A DNA stretch of 31,929 nucleotides, taken from assembly GCA_964570205.1 (NCBI GenBank), contig CAZMXI010000037.1, positions 1 to 31,929 on the forward strand, read 5' to 3'. Below are positions 1 through 6,972 of the stretch, piece after piece. The notes below the pieces were generated by a model. It was not told the DNA's origin. It did no database searches and saw only the letters and a list, made by a program, of their open reading frames with translations. The position numbers and the translations under genes are program-made. Each line of letters starts with the position of its first letter. The stretch's first letter is position 1. The DNA is from CAZMXI01 sp964570205. Its GTDB lineage: Bacteria; Planctomycetota; Phycisphaerae; Tepidisphaerales; Tepidisphaeraceae.

Positions 1-668
1 TTTTACGCTCTATGGGCGCCGATATCCGCGGCGCCGGCAAGGATGTCCTCATGATCCGGGGGGTCAAACGCTTATTGGGAGCGGAGCATGATATCCTGCC
101 GGACCGCATCGAAGCCGGAACCATGATGATCGCCGCCGCCATCACCAATGGCGAACTGCAGCTCAGGCACTGCGACCTTGACCACCTCATCGCCGTGGTC
201 GATCGCCTCGAGGAGGTCGGCGTGCACATCGAACGGGAGAACGGCACTGCGTTCATCAGCTCATCCCGTCGCCTCAACCCCATTGAGATGACCACGCAGC
301 CCTATCCGGGCTTCCCGACCGACCTCCAGGCGCAGCTCATGGCGTTGCTCTGCCTCGCCGACGGCATGAGCGTCGTGACAGAGCGGATCTTCCCGGACCG
401 TTTCCTGCATGTCGGCGAGTTGAACCGCATGGGCGGTCGAATCCGCAAGGAGGGCTCGACGGCGGTTGTCCAAGGCGTGCGGGAGCTTCAGGGCGCCACC
501 GTCATGGCGAGCGACCTGCGGGCCAGCGCCGCCCTCGTGCTGGCCGGCCTGGTTGCCCAGGGAACCACCCGAATCGACCGCGTCTATCACATCGATCGCG
601 GCTACGAGAAGATCGAACAGAAGCTCGCGGCCGTCGGCGCCTGCATAGAGCGCGTCAACGACCGCTGA
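1..668 (+). CDS. murA: UDP-N-acetylglucosamine 1-carboxyvinyltransferase, C-terminal part
   Basis: MurA (EPSP-synthase fold) transfers enolpyruvate from PEP to UDP-GlcNAc in the cytoplasm, the first committed step of peptidoglycan synthesis. The window opens inside the gene: the frame is open from base 3, and the ATG at 12 is an internal Met (context LRSMGADIRGAG), so about half of the roughly 420-aa protein is missing upstream. Family landmarks are intact, counted from that Met: LPDRIEAGT (29-37), FPTD with the substrate-binding Asp (101-104), DRFLHV (129-134), DLRASAALVLAG (168-179) and HIDRGYEKIE (193-202), which match the Asp305, Arg331, Arg371 and Arg397 regions of E. coli MurA. The fosfomycin-target Cys loop lies outside the window. 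A perfect hairpin terminator follows at 699. Confidence 0.97.
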   Translation, partial: LRSMGADIRGAGKDVLMIRGVKRLLGAEHDILPDRIEAGTMMIAAAITNGELQLRHCDLDHLIAVVDRLEEVGVHIERENGTAFISSSRRLNPIEMTTQPYPGFPTDLQAQLMALLCLADGMSVVTERIFPDRFLHVGELNRMGGRIRKEGSTAVVQGVRELQGATVMASDLRASAALVLAGLVAQGTTRIDRVYHIDRGYEKIEQKLAAVGACIERVNDR

Positions 669-698
669 TTCACGGTCTGATGGTGATCTACCGCGCAG

Positions 699-727
699 AA
701 CCCGGGCATGGAGTTGCCCGGGTTTTG
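699..727 (+). terminator. Intrinsic terminator after murA
   Basis: A perfect 10-bp stem (699-708 with 715-724, AACCCGGGCA/TGCCCGGGTT) encloses a 6-nt loop and runs into TTTTGCCTTTG. It starts 30 nt after the murA stop, so murA transcription probably ends here. Confidence 0.85.
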
Positions 728-833
728 CCTTTGTCGCGCGCGGCCTTGCCCGCCCGCCGCCTTTGGAGTATTCATAGGTCCGTCGGTCGTATTCGGGCGG
801 AGTCCGAAGCGCGATCTTTGCCGGTGCGACGGA

Positions 834-862
834 TTGCAAGTGCTGTCGCAATGGTTTAGACT
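834..862 (+). promoter_or_regulatory. Sigma70-type promoter upstream of the secretin gene
   Basis: TTGCAA (834-839), an exact 17-nt spacer, and TAGACT (857-862). The rpmB promoter in this window has almost the same boxes (TTGCAT, 17 nt, TAGACT), which raises confidence. It would give a secretin mRNA with a leader of about 420 nt unless a second promoter lies closer to the gene. Confidence 0.55.
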
Positions 863-1286
863 CTCCGCCTGCCATGTGCCACAGGCTCGACGGCATGGCG
901 CGGCGGTCGGCTGCGTATATGACCGACGCTGAAAATCGGCAAGAAAATGGGCTCGTAGCTTCCGGTTGTTCCAGAACGATGTCGGCCGCCGAGGCAGGAC
1001 GCTGCGCGGCCGAAACATGCGAACGAAGCGAACGGGCAGAACAAGCGGCAGGTCATCGCCATGGGAGGCTAGGCGAGTCTTGTCGCGGTCTCGACGAGAG
1101 TTTGACACCAAAGACTGACACCAACAACGGTTCTCCCGCGTATGCTCCATCGAATCGCACGTTCGCGACCCATCACCCGCCGCAGCGGTGTTCGGCGGGA
1201 ATTGGCCGCGCTTCGGACGTGACGGCTCGTGGCGCGATCCTGAGCCCCCGCCCGCGAGCGGTGGGCAGTGTTAAAGGAGGAACGCC

Positions 1287-4200
1287 GTGTTCTTCGACTC
1301 CGACCGCATCGGCTCTGGCTCTTCATCTCGGAAACGTCGGTCGATTCAAGGCGCAACCGCCTTGGCCATGGCGGCCGCGGCCGCCACGCCCGCCTTGTGG
1401 CCCGCATCGGCACAGGCCGCTCTGAGCGAGCTGGATCAAGCCCTGATGCTCCTGGCCGATCAGGCCAAGCCCACTGATCCCGAGCTTCTGGCCCGCGGCA
1501 CGGCGCAGTATCGCGACGGTCAGTTTGAAGAGGCCCAGATTACCCTCCAGCAGGTCAAGGTCGATGGCCTGCCCGAGCCCGATCGCGACAAGCTCGCCGA
1601 CGCCCTACGCAAGGTTGAGGGCGCTTTGGCCGAGCGTCAGGCCGCCCGCGCCGCGTTCGAAAAGGGCGAAAAGGCCCTTGGCGACAAGAGCTATGACGAA
1701 GCGATCCGCCAATATCGCCTCGCGGCCGAAAACAAGTTCGCCGACCAGGCCACCCGCGACAAGGCCAACACCCAGCTCGCCGTCGCCCAGACCGCCATGG
1801 ACGGCGGCAAGAGCGACATGAAGAACCTGTACGACCAGGCCTTCGCCGAGTACAAGGCCGGCGACTACGAAGCCGCCAAGGCCAAGTTCGCCCAGCTCGC
1901 CGACGCCGGCTACAAGCCGGGCATCTTCAAGAAAAGCCCAGCGGGATTCCTCAAGGACATTGACGAGAAACAGGCGAAGCTCGCTGCCGCCAGCCAGCAA
2001 CCGGCAGACAGCCAGCAGCCCGCCGACACGCAGCAGCCGACCGACAACACCGCCCAGAAGAACGCCGGCCGCGATGCCTATCGAGCCGGCGTCGATGCTT
2101 ATGAGAAGGGCGACTTTGCCGCCGCGCGCGAGCAGTTCGCCCAGGCGGACGCCGCCGGCTACGAGCCGGGGCTCTTCAAGGCCACGCCCAAGCGATACAT
2201 GGCGATGATCGAGGAGAAGCAGGCCGCCGCCGCCCCGCCACAGACGGAAACCCAGGCGGCCGTCGCGCCCGCCACCCAGCCGGCCATGAGCCCCGAGCAG
2301 TTGGCCCTGATGGAGCAGCTCCGCCTCACCAAAGCCCAGCGCGAGCAGCGGGCGTTTGAGGCCCAGAAGCTCGTCGAAGCAGCCAAGAAGGCCCATGATG
2401 AGAACCGCCTGGCCGACGCCCACGCCCTCTATCAGCGGGCCCGCGAGCTTGATCCGGATAATCGTCTCGCCGTCGAAGGCGAGGTTAACAGCCGCGCCGC
2501 CATTGCCGGCGGCGGTGGCGGGCTCATGGATCAGCAGATTGAGGCCAACCGCACCCGGCGCGAAGCCATCACTTGGCGATTCGACGATGCCGTCAACAAG
2601 GCCAACGCGGCCATCGACGCCAAAGACTTCGCCGCCGCCCGCGAAGCCATCGATCGCGCCCGCGTTGCCGCGGAATCCGCCCCCGAGATCTTCAACAAAG
2701 AGCAGCAGAACCGCTTCAACAGCGCGTTGGCCAACGCCGAAAACGCCCTGAACGTCGCGCTGGAGCAGAACCGCCTCGCCGCCGCGCAGGCGGCGGATGA
2801 AGGGGCCCGCAAGGCCGCCGAGATGCGGCATCTCAATGAAATCGAGAACGTGCGCCGAACGGTCGCCCAACTCACCAAGGAAGCCCGCGAACTTATCTAC
2901 ACCGGCAACTACACGGGCGCGATGGGCGTCATCAATCAGATTCTGGTCATCGACCCGGCCAACGAATACGCCCTCAGCGTCAAGCCCATCATCCACGACC
3001 GGGCCATCATCCAGGAACAAAAGGGATTCCGCGAGCGGTACGACCGGGAAATGGAAGCCCAGCTCAACCGCGCCGAGGAGATGAAGATCCCCTACAACGA
3101 CCTGATGGTCTACCCGAAGAACTGGCCGGACATCAGCGAAATGCGAGAGCGGGGCCTTCTGGCCGAGCGTCCCGGCGGCGCTGAAGACCTCCAGGTCCAG
3201 AAACAGCTCGAAAACAAGATTCCCGTGGTCCAGTTCGACGGCGCGGCCCTTACGGACGTGATGGACTTCCTTCGCGATGTCACCAGCGCTAACATCTACG
3301 TCAACTGGCGCGCCATCGAGCAGGCGGGCATCGAACGCACGACGCCCGTCACAGCGCGTTTGCGCGATGTCAAGTTTTCCAAGGCCCTCGAACTGATCCT
3401 CGCCGACATCAGCGGCGGCCTCGTCAAGCTCAGCTACACCGTGGATGACGGCGTCATCACCATTTCCACAGCCGATGAGTTGAACGCTAATCGTGGCATC
3501 GTCGTCTATGACATCCGCGACCTGCTCGTCGTTCCGCCAGATCCCGACACCGCCATGAACAGCTCGTTCGGCGGCGGCGGCTACGGCGGCGGCGGCGGTT
3601 ATGGCGGCGGCGGCTATGGCGGCGGCGGTTATGGCGGCGGCGGCTATGGCGGCGGCGGCTATGGCGGCGGCAGCCGCGGCGGCCGCAGCAGCGGCGGCTA
3701 TGGCGGTGGTCGCAGCAGCGGTGGCTACGGCGGCGGCGGGTACGGCGGCAGCAGCGGCGGCTATGGCGGTGGCGGCTATGGCGGCAGCGGCGGTTATGGC
3801 GGCAGCGGCGGTTATGGCGGCAGCGGCTACAGCGCGGGCGCCGCCAACCAGGAGCGCACCCAGGAGCTTGTTGAGGAAATCACCAAGCTCGTCACGGAAA
3901 CCGTTGATCGCGAAAGCTGGATTGACAACGGCGGCAAGGTGGGCTCCCTGAAGTTCCTCTCCGGGCAGCTCATCGTCACCCAGACCCCGGAAAACCACCG
4001 CGAAATCCAGGGCCTGCTCGATAAGCTCCGCGAGACACGCGCCATCCAGGTCAGCATCGAGACGCGATTCCTCACCGTCCAGCGCAACTTCCTTGAGGAC
4101 ATCGGCGTCGACGTCGATTTCTTCTTCAACATCAACGATCCCGGCAAGTGGAGCCCCATCGCCGTTCAACAGAACCACGCGGCCTTCACCCAGATGCCGA

Positions 4201-4925
4201 GCACGTCGGTGCCTGGTTCGATCGCATCCAGCGCCACCGCGGCGCCGGCCTTCACCCTCACCGGCAGTTTCCTGGATGACTTCCAGGTCAATTTCCTGAT
4301 CCGGGCCACCCAGGCATCCCAGCATTCGACCATCGTCACCGCCCCCCGTGTGACCGTCTTCAATGCCCAGCAGGCTTATCTGCGCGTCGCCATCGAGCAG
4401 TCTTACGTCGCGGACCTGGAAACCGACACCGCTGAAGGCGTTGGTCTCTACACCCCGGTTCCGGACGTCATTCCCACCGGCATCGAGCTTTACGTCCAGC
4501 CGACCGTCTCGGCCGACCGAAAGTACGTCACCCTCTCCCTGCAGCCGACCCTTATGCAGCTCATGGACCTGGTGTCGTTCCCTGTCGCCGGTGTTTCGGG
4601 CGGCAACCAGTTCAACTCGGCCAATACGCTGAATGTCGGCAATATCCAGTTGCCCCTGGTGAGTGTCACCACCGTCAGCACCCTGGTCAGCGTCCCCGAT
4701 GGCGGCACCCTGCTGCTTGGCGGGCAAACCGTGGCCGGCGAGGTCGAGGTGGAGGAAGGCGTGCCCATCCTCTCCAAGATTCCCTTCCTCAAGCGGCTGT
4801 TCACCAACCGCGCCACCGCCAAGGATGAGCAGGTTCTCCTGATCCTCGTCAAGCCGACCATCATCATCCAACGCGAGATTGAGCAGGACCAGTTCCCGCT
4901 CCTGAACACCACCAAGATCAAGTAG
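1287..4925 (+). CDS. Type II secretion/type IV pilus-type secretin with N-terminal TPR region
   Basis: This 1212-aa outer-membrane secretin would form the multimeric exit pore of a type II secretion or type IV pilus-like system. The start is GTG 1287, behind a strong Shine-Dalgarno (AAGGAGG, 1274-1280). A signal peptide is visible (RKRR, Ala-rich core, cleavage near Ala44 in SAQA). Residues about 50-620 are TPR-like and coiled-coil helices, with two near-identical blocks (180-236 and 259-316) joined by a QQPADS-type linker. A secretin N0/STN-like domain follows (645-735), then a Gly/Tyr-rich insert (762-848), an N1/N3-like domain (854-918) and the secretin barrel domain (919-1190) with VPDGGTLLLGGQ (1136-1147) and the hallmark VPILSKIPFLKRLF (1159-1172). 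Typical GspD/PilQ proteins are 600-750 aa; the excess is the TPR region and the insert. It is a separate transcription unit but probably partners the pseudopilin operon at 22125-31929. Whether it is GspD- or PilQ-type cannot be decided. Confidence 0.93.
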   Translation: MFFDSDRIGSGSSSRKRRSIQGATALAMAAAAATPALWPASAQAALSELDQALMLLADQAKPTDPELLARGTAQYRDGQFEEAQITLQQVKVDGLPEPDRDKLADALRKVEGALAERQAARAAFEKGEKALGDKSYDEAIRQYRLAAENKFADQATRDKANTQLAVAQTAMDGGKSDMKNLYDQAFAEYKAGDYEAAKAKFAQLADAGYKPGIFKKSPAGFLKDIDEKQAKLAAASQQPADSQQPADTQQPTDNTAQKNAGRDAYRAGVDAYEKGDFAAAREQFAQADAAGYEPGLFKATPKRYMAMIEEKQAAAAPPQTETQAAVAPATQPAMSPEQLALMEQLRLTKAQREQRAFEAQKLVEAAKKAHDENRLADAHALYQRARELDPDNRLAVEGEVNSRAAIAGGGGGLMDQQIEANRTRREAITWRFDDAVNKANAAIDAKDFAAAREAIDRARVAAESAPEIFNKEQQNRFNSALANAENALNVALEQNRLAAAQAADEGARKAAEMRHLNEIENVRRTVAQLTKEARELIYTGNYTGAMGVINQILVIDPANEYALSVKPIIHDRAIIQEQKGFRERYDREMEAQLNRAEEMKIPYNDLMVYPKNWPDISEMRERGLLAERPGGAEDLQVQKQLENKIPVVQFDGAALTDVMDFLRDVTSANIYVNWRAIEQAGIERTTPVTARLRDVKFSKALELILADISGGLVKLSYTVDDGVITISTADELNANRGIVVYDIRDLLVVPPDPDTAMNSSFGGGGYGGGGGYGGGGYGGGGYGGGGYGGGGYGGGSRGGRSSGGYGGGRSSGGYGGGGYGGSSGGYGGGGYGGSGGYGGSGGYGGSGYSAGAANQERTQELVEEITKLVTETVDRESWIDNGGKVGSLKFLSGQLIVTQTPENHREIQGLLDKLRETRAIQVSIETRFLTVQRNFLEDIGVDVDFFFNINDPGKWSPIAVQQNHAAFTQMPSTSVPGSIASSATAAPAFTLTGSFLDDFQVNFLIRATQASQHSTIVTAPRVTVFNAQQAYLRVAIEQSYVADLETDTAEGVGLYTPVPDVIPTGIELYVQPTVSADRKYVTLSLQPTLMQLMDLVSFPVAGVSGGNQFNSANTLNVGNIQLPLVSVTTVSTLVSVPDGGTLLLGGQTVAGEVEVEEGVPILSKIPFLKRLFTNRATAKDEQVLLILVKPTIIIQREIEQDQFPLLNTTKIK
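3570..3830 (+). repeat. Gly/Tyr-rich low-complexity repeat inside the secretin gene
   Basis: About 260 nt built from degenerate 12-15-nt units of the type GGCGGCGGCTATGGC encode YGGGGYGGG-type residues 762-848, with Ser/Arg interruptions in the middle. It lies between the STN-like and later N-domains, so it is a flexible linker or loop rather than part of the barrel. Tandem units like these are prone to length change by slippage. Confidence 0.9.
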
Positions 4926-4948
4926 TGGCCCGAATCTAACTCCTTGTG

Positions 4949-4980
4949 CCTCCGGGAGCCCCGGCTCCCGGAGGTTTTTT
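4949..4980 (+). terminator. Intrinsic terminator after the secretin gene
   Basis: A perfect 12-bp inverted repeat (4949-4960 with 4963-4974) with a very short loop is followed by six T residues (4975-4980). It lies 24 nt after the secretin stop. Confidence 0.93.
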
Positions 4981-4995
4981 ATCGCACACGCCGGC

Positions 4996-5024
4996 TTGCA
5001 TTTCCGGCGTCCAACTTCTAGACT
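4996..5024 (+). promoter_or_regulatory. Promoter of rpmB
   Basis: TTGCAT (4996-5001), a 17-nt spacer, and TAGACT (5019-5024). It sits between the secretin terminator and rpmB, giving a leader of about 33 nt, so rpmB is transcribed separately from the secretin. Confidence 0.65.
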
Positions 5025-5063
5025 GTGTGGCTCTGCTATTGGAACGGAAGAGGTACTGAAAAC

Positions 5064-5330
5064 ATGGCACGCGTTTGCTATTTTACCGGCAAGAAGACCA
5101 GCTTCGGCAACCAGATCACCCACCGCGGCAAGGCCAAGTATCTGGGTGGCGTCGGCACGAAGGTCACGGGCATTACGCCCCGGAAATTCCGCCCCAACAT
5201 CCAGAAGGTGCGTGCCCTCATCGACGGCAGGGTCTGCCGCATCAAGGTATCGGCCAAGGCCATCCGTAACGGCCTGATCGTCAAGCCCGCTCGACGAGAT
5301 TACCAGCCGCAGGCCGAGGCATCCGCCTGA
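5064..5330 (+). CDS. rpmB: Large ribosomal subunit protein bL28
   Basis: This 88-aa protein of the 50S subunit contains the usual L28 blocks: MARVCYFTGKKTSFGNQ at the N-terminus, RKFRPNIQKV in the middle, and GRVCRIKVSAKAIR near the end. The start at ATG 5064 is chosen because family members begin MxRxC; the frame stays open upstream to 5025, but those residues have no counterpart and would cover the promoter's -10 region. A GGAAGAGG Shine-Dalgarno lies at 5045-5052. Only the first Cys of the CxxC found in zinc-binding L28 forms is present, so this looks like the zinc-free form. It is monocistronic, between its own promoter (4996) and terminator (5360). Confidence 0.96.
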   Translation: MARVCYFTGKKTSFGNQITHRGKAKYLGGVGTKVTGITPRKFRPNIQKVRALIDGRVCRIKVSAKAIRNGLIVKPARRDYQPQAEASA

Positions 5331-5359
5331 GTTACGCCGGTCGTATAATGTAGATTCTC

Positions 5360-5401
5360 ACCGCCCGCGAGCCTCGCCCGACGCTCGCGGGCGGTTGTTT
5401 T
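5360..5401 (+). terminator. Intrinsic terminator after rpmB
   Basis: A perfect 13-bp stem (5360-5372 with 5383-5395), a 10-nt loop, then TGTTTT, starting 29 nt after the rpmB stop. Its T-rich tail overlaps the -35 box of the next promoter candidate. Confidence 0.92.
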
Positions 5402-5423
5402 GGCAGGCCAGCGGGGGTATAAA
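5395..5423 (+). promoter_or_regulatory. Promoter candidate for the small lipoprotein gene
   Basis: TTGTTT (5395-5400), a 17-nt spacer, and TATAAA (5418-5423). The -10 box is good and the -35 moderate. Transcription would start near 5430, about 120 nt before the lipoprotein ATG. Nothing else recognisable lies between 5424 and 5550 apart from a short TGCTTGAAGCA palindrome. Confidence 0.42.
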
Positions 5424-5550
5424 TGCTTGAAGCAATGGCTTTGCGACCAAGGGCTTTCACGCAACCTCAGGTCGCGCCGTTTTTTGGCGACGTAAATCGT
5501 TTATTGGCATGGCCTTGCTGCATGCCGTGATCCGAAAGAGGTAGGCTCAC

Positions 5551-5768
5551 ATGCGCACCGCGCTGCTGCTGCTGAGCGTCGGTCTGGCTGCTCCAGCAAG
5601 ACCGAAACGGGCTATGAACCCCACCGCCTGACGGACTCGATGACCATCCAGCGGGGCTATTACGCGCCGTCGTTCAGCCCCGAAGCCCAGGAGGCCGAGG
5701 CGGCCCGAGCTTTCCAAGGCGACGACTTTCAACGCCCCGCCGACTGGCGTCCCCACGGCCAGCGCTGA
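5551..5768 (+). pseudogene. Small lipoprotein gene with an apparent frameshift at the lipobox
   Basis: ATG 5551, behind an AAGAGG Shine-Dalgarno, opens a classic lipoprotein signal (MRTALLLLSVGLA), but that frame stops after about 26 codons. From 5586 the neighbouring frame gives G-C-S-S-K-T-E-T-G and a hydrophilic tail ending ADWRPHGQR, with TGA at 5766-5768. Joining the frames with four extra bases (one more GGCT unit at 5586-5589) gives a perfect LAGC lipobox and a mature protein of about 60 aa. The simplest reading is loss of one GGCT from a tandem pair, in the genome or in the assembly. The tail has no recognisable domain and contains QRGYYAPSFSPEAQEAEAAR. It is small, so a chance alignment is possible but unlikely given the exact lipobox. 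Confidence 0.65.
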
Positions 5769-5846
5769 AGGCCTGCGGAGCGGAATCCATCGGGGATCGA
5801 CGCCCCGCCGCCAAGCTGTCGCTGATGCCTGTCCCTTGACCTTTAG

Positions 5847-5875
5847 TGGAACGTGTTCACCCGCCCGCCTAAAGT
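5847..5875 (+). promoter_or_regulatory. Weak promoter candidate for the HEAT/TPR gene
   Basis: TGGAAC (5847-5852), a 17-nt spacer, and TAAAGT (5870-5875). The boxes are only partial matches. If real, transcription starts near 5882, which supports ATG 5901 rather than GTG 5853 as the start of the next gene. Confidence 0.3.
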
Positions 5876-5900
5876 CTCCCCGGTGTCAGGCTCATTTGTT

Positions 5901-6554
5901 ATGGATCCGGGGCGGTTCGTTACCTCCGTCAAGCCGCTGCTTGAGGCCAGGGATGTTGAGGGACTCCACGTCCACCTGAAACGGCATTGGACGGCGGAGC
6001 AGATCACGTCGTTTCTGGGCTGCCCGGATCACGATGCCCGCAAGGTGGCGGCACTGGCGCTGGCGCTCGTGGGGGGCAAGTGCTGCATTCCCGAACTGGC
6101 GAGGCGGCTTCGCGACCCAGACCCGACCATCAATGAGATGGCCGAGCACGCCCTCTGGTCGATCTGGTTCCGTTGCGGCTCGCCGCAGGCCAACGATGAC
6201 CTCGCCCGCGGAGCCGAGTGCCTCAGCCTTCGCGATTTCGATTCCGCATTCCGCCATTTCGCCCGCGCCATTCACGCCACGCCGGACTTCGCCGAAGCGT
6301 TCAACCAACGAGCCATAGCCTATTACATGCTCGAGGATTACGAGAATTGCATCCGCGACTGCCGGCGTGCCGTCGAGCTGATGCCCTGCCATTTCGGCTC
6401 ATGGGCCGGCATGGGCCATTGTCACGCCCATCTTGGCCGTATTCGTGATGCAGTCGAGAGTTACGAGCAGGCACTTGCCATCAATCCGCACCTGACCAGC
6501 ATCGCCCAGGCCGTCGTCGAGCTTCGGCGTCGCCTGAAGTTGCCCCCGTTGTAG
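5901..6554 (+). CDS. HEAT-like and TPR repeat protein
   Basis: A 217-aa helical-repeat protein with no signal peptide or membrane segment, so probably a cytoplasmic protein-binding scaffold; its partner is unknown. Residues about 38-90 look like a HEAT-type unit (DHDARKVAALALALVGG, then CIPELARRLRDPDP). Three TPR units follow at about 100-133, 134-167 and 168-201, with the usual small and aromatic positions (for example AFNQRAIAYYMLEDYENCI and DAVESYEQALAINP). ATG 5901 was chosen; the frame also offers GTG 5853, but the extra 16 residues are low-complexity and lie over a promoter-like sequence. No good Shine-Dalgarno precedes either start. It stands alone, with no clear terminator after it. 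Confidence 0.85.
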   Translation: MDPGRFVTSVKPLLEARDVEGLHVHLKRHWTAEQITSFLGCPDHDARKVAALALALVGGKCCIPELARRLRDPDPTINEMAEHALWSIWFRCGSPQANDDLARGAECLSLRDFDSAFRHFARAIHATPDFAEAFNQRAIAYYMLEDYENCIRDCRRAVELMPCHFGSWAGMGHCHAHLGRIRDAVESYEQALAINPHLTSIAQAVVELRRRLKLPPL

Positions 6555-6668
6555 GCCGTCCCACCCGTTTTAATCTGGTTCTGCACCGCATTCCGGCGCG
6601 CCCCTTGCGAGCAATCCCCGCATAAGTGCAGTCGATACGACCAAGGCCTTCTTAGGAAAGGAACAGCC

Positions 6669-6923
6669 ATGTCTCGAATCGATCTTCCGTCAACGGAGCA
6701 GTCCCAGGGACAAACTGGCATGACCGAGCAGATGTGTGAGCAGGTGTCCAGCGCCACTCGACAACTTCGTGAATCCGCCCGCGAGTGCTATCAACAGGGC
6801 CGAGAGAAAGCCATGGAATGGGAACAGGAGCTTGAGCAGTACGTTCGCGAGCGGCCCGTGAAGTCCATGCTGATCGCCGCCGGCATCGGCGTGGCCGTGG
6901 GCATCCTGTGGCGCCGCAGTTGA
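6669..6923 (+). CDS. DUF883/ElaB-YqjD-like membrane-anchored protein
   Basis: An 84-aa protein with a charged, amphipathic helical N-terminal part (residues 20-60, ATRQLRESARECYQQGREK) and one C-terminal membrane segment (about 66-81) introduced by RERPVKSMLIAAGIGVAVG and ending WRRS. This is the layout of the DUF883 (ElaB/YqjD) family, small inner-membrane proteins that associate with ribosomes in E. coli stationary phase. Start ATG 6669 has a strong Shine-Dalgarno (AGGAAAGGA, 6654-6662). The next two genes are also small membrane proteins, recalling the E. coli yqjD-yqjE-yqjK order. The role here is inferred from the family only. Confidence 0.82.
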   Translation: MSRIDLPSTEQSQGQTGMTEQMCEQVSSATRQLRESARECYQQGREKAMEWEQELEQYVRERPVKSMLIAAGIGVAVGILWRRS

Positions 6924-6972
6924 ACGCGGGCCGGGCGGTCCGCATCGCCAAGCCTTTCCGCCAGGAGCGCGC

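Larger units (their letters stand above)
669..1286. other. 618-nt non-coding spacer upstream of the secretin gene
   Basis: No open frame here reads like a protein; those present run out of frame into the secretin gene or are antisense shadows. The spacer holds the murA terminator (699-727), a promoter candidate (834-862), then about 425 nt before the secretin start. In that leader a 9-bp direct repeat TGACACCAA occurs at 1103-1111 and 1116-1124 (13-nt periodicity) and could be an operator. The region ends with a strong Shine-Dalgarno at 1274-1280. I could not match the leader to any riboswitch class by eye. Confidence 0.5.

Noticed and set aside
3570..3830. Tandem repeats resembling a CRISPR or satellite array
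   Set aside because: The units are in-frame YGGGG codons without spacers and lie inside the secretin gene.
5025..5063. Longer start for ribosomal protein L28
   Set aside because: The extra 13 residues have no match to the family and fall on the promoter and leader.
1605..5123. Very long antisense open frame (about 1170 codons) opposite the secretin
   Set aside because: It mirrors the codon structure of a high-GC, Gly/Ala-rich gene; its translation is Ala-rich low complexity with no domain, and the secretin reading has clear motifs and a ribosome site.
5344..5349. Perfect TATAAT just after rpmB
   Set aside because: No -35 box at the right distance, and transcription would run straight into the rpmB terminator hairpin.
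5504..5518. Sigma54-like TTGGCA...TTGC before the lipoprotein gene
   Set aside because: The spacing between the GG and GC elements is one base too short, and sigma54 promoters do not tolerate that.
5584..5595. Programmed -1 ribosomal frameshift in the small lipoprotein gene
   Set aside because: No slippery heptamer is present, and only a four-base gain restores a proper lipobox; a simple deletion is more likely.
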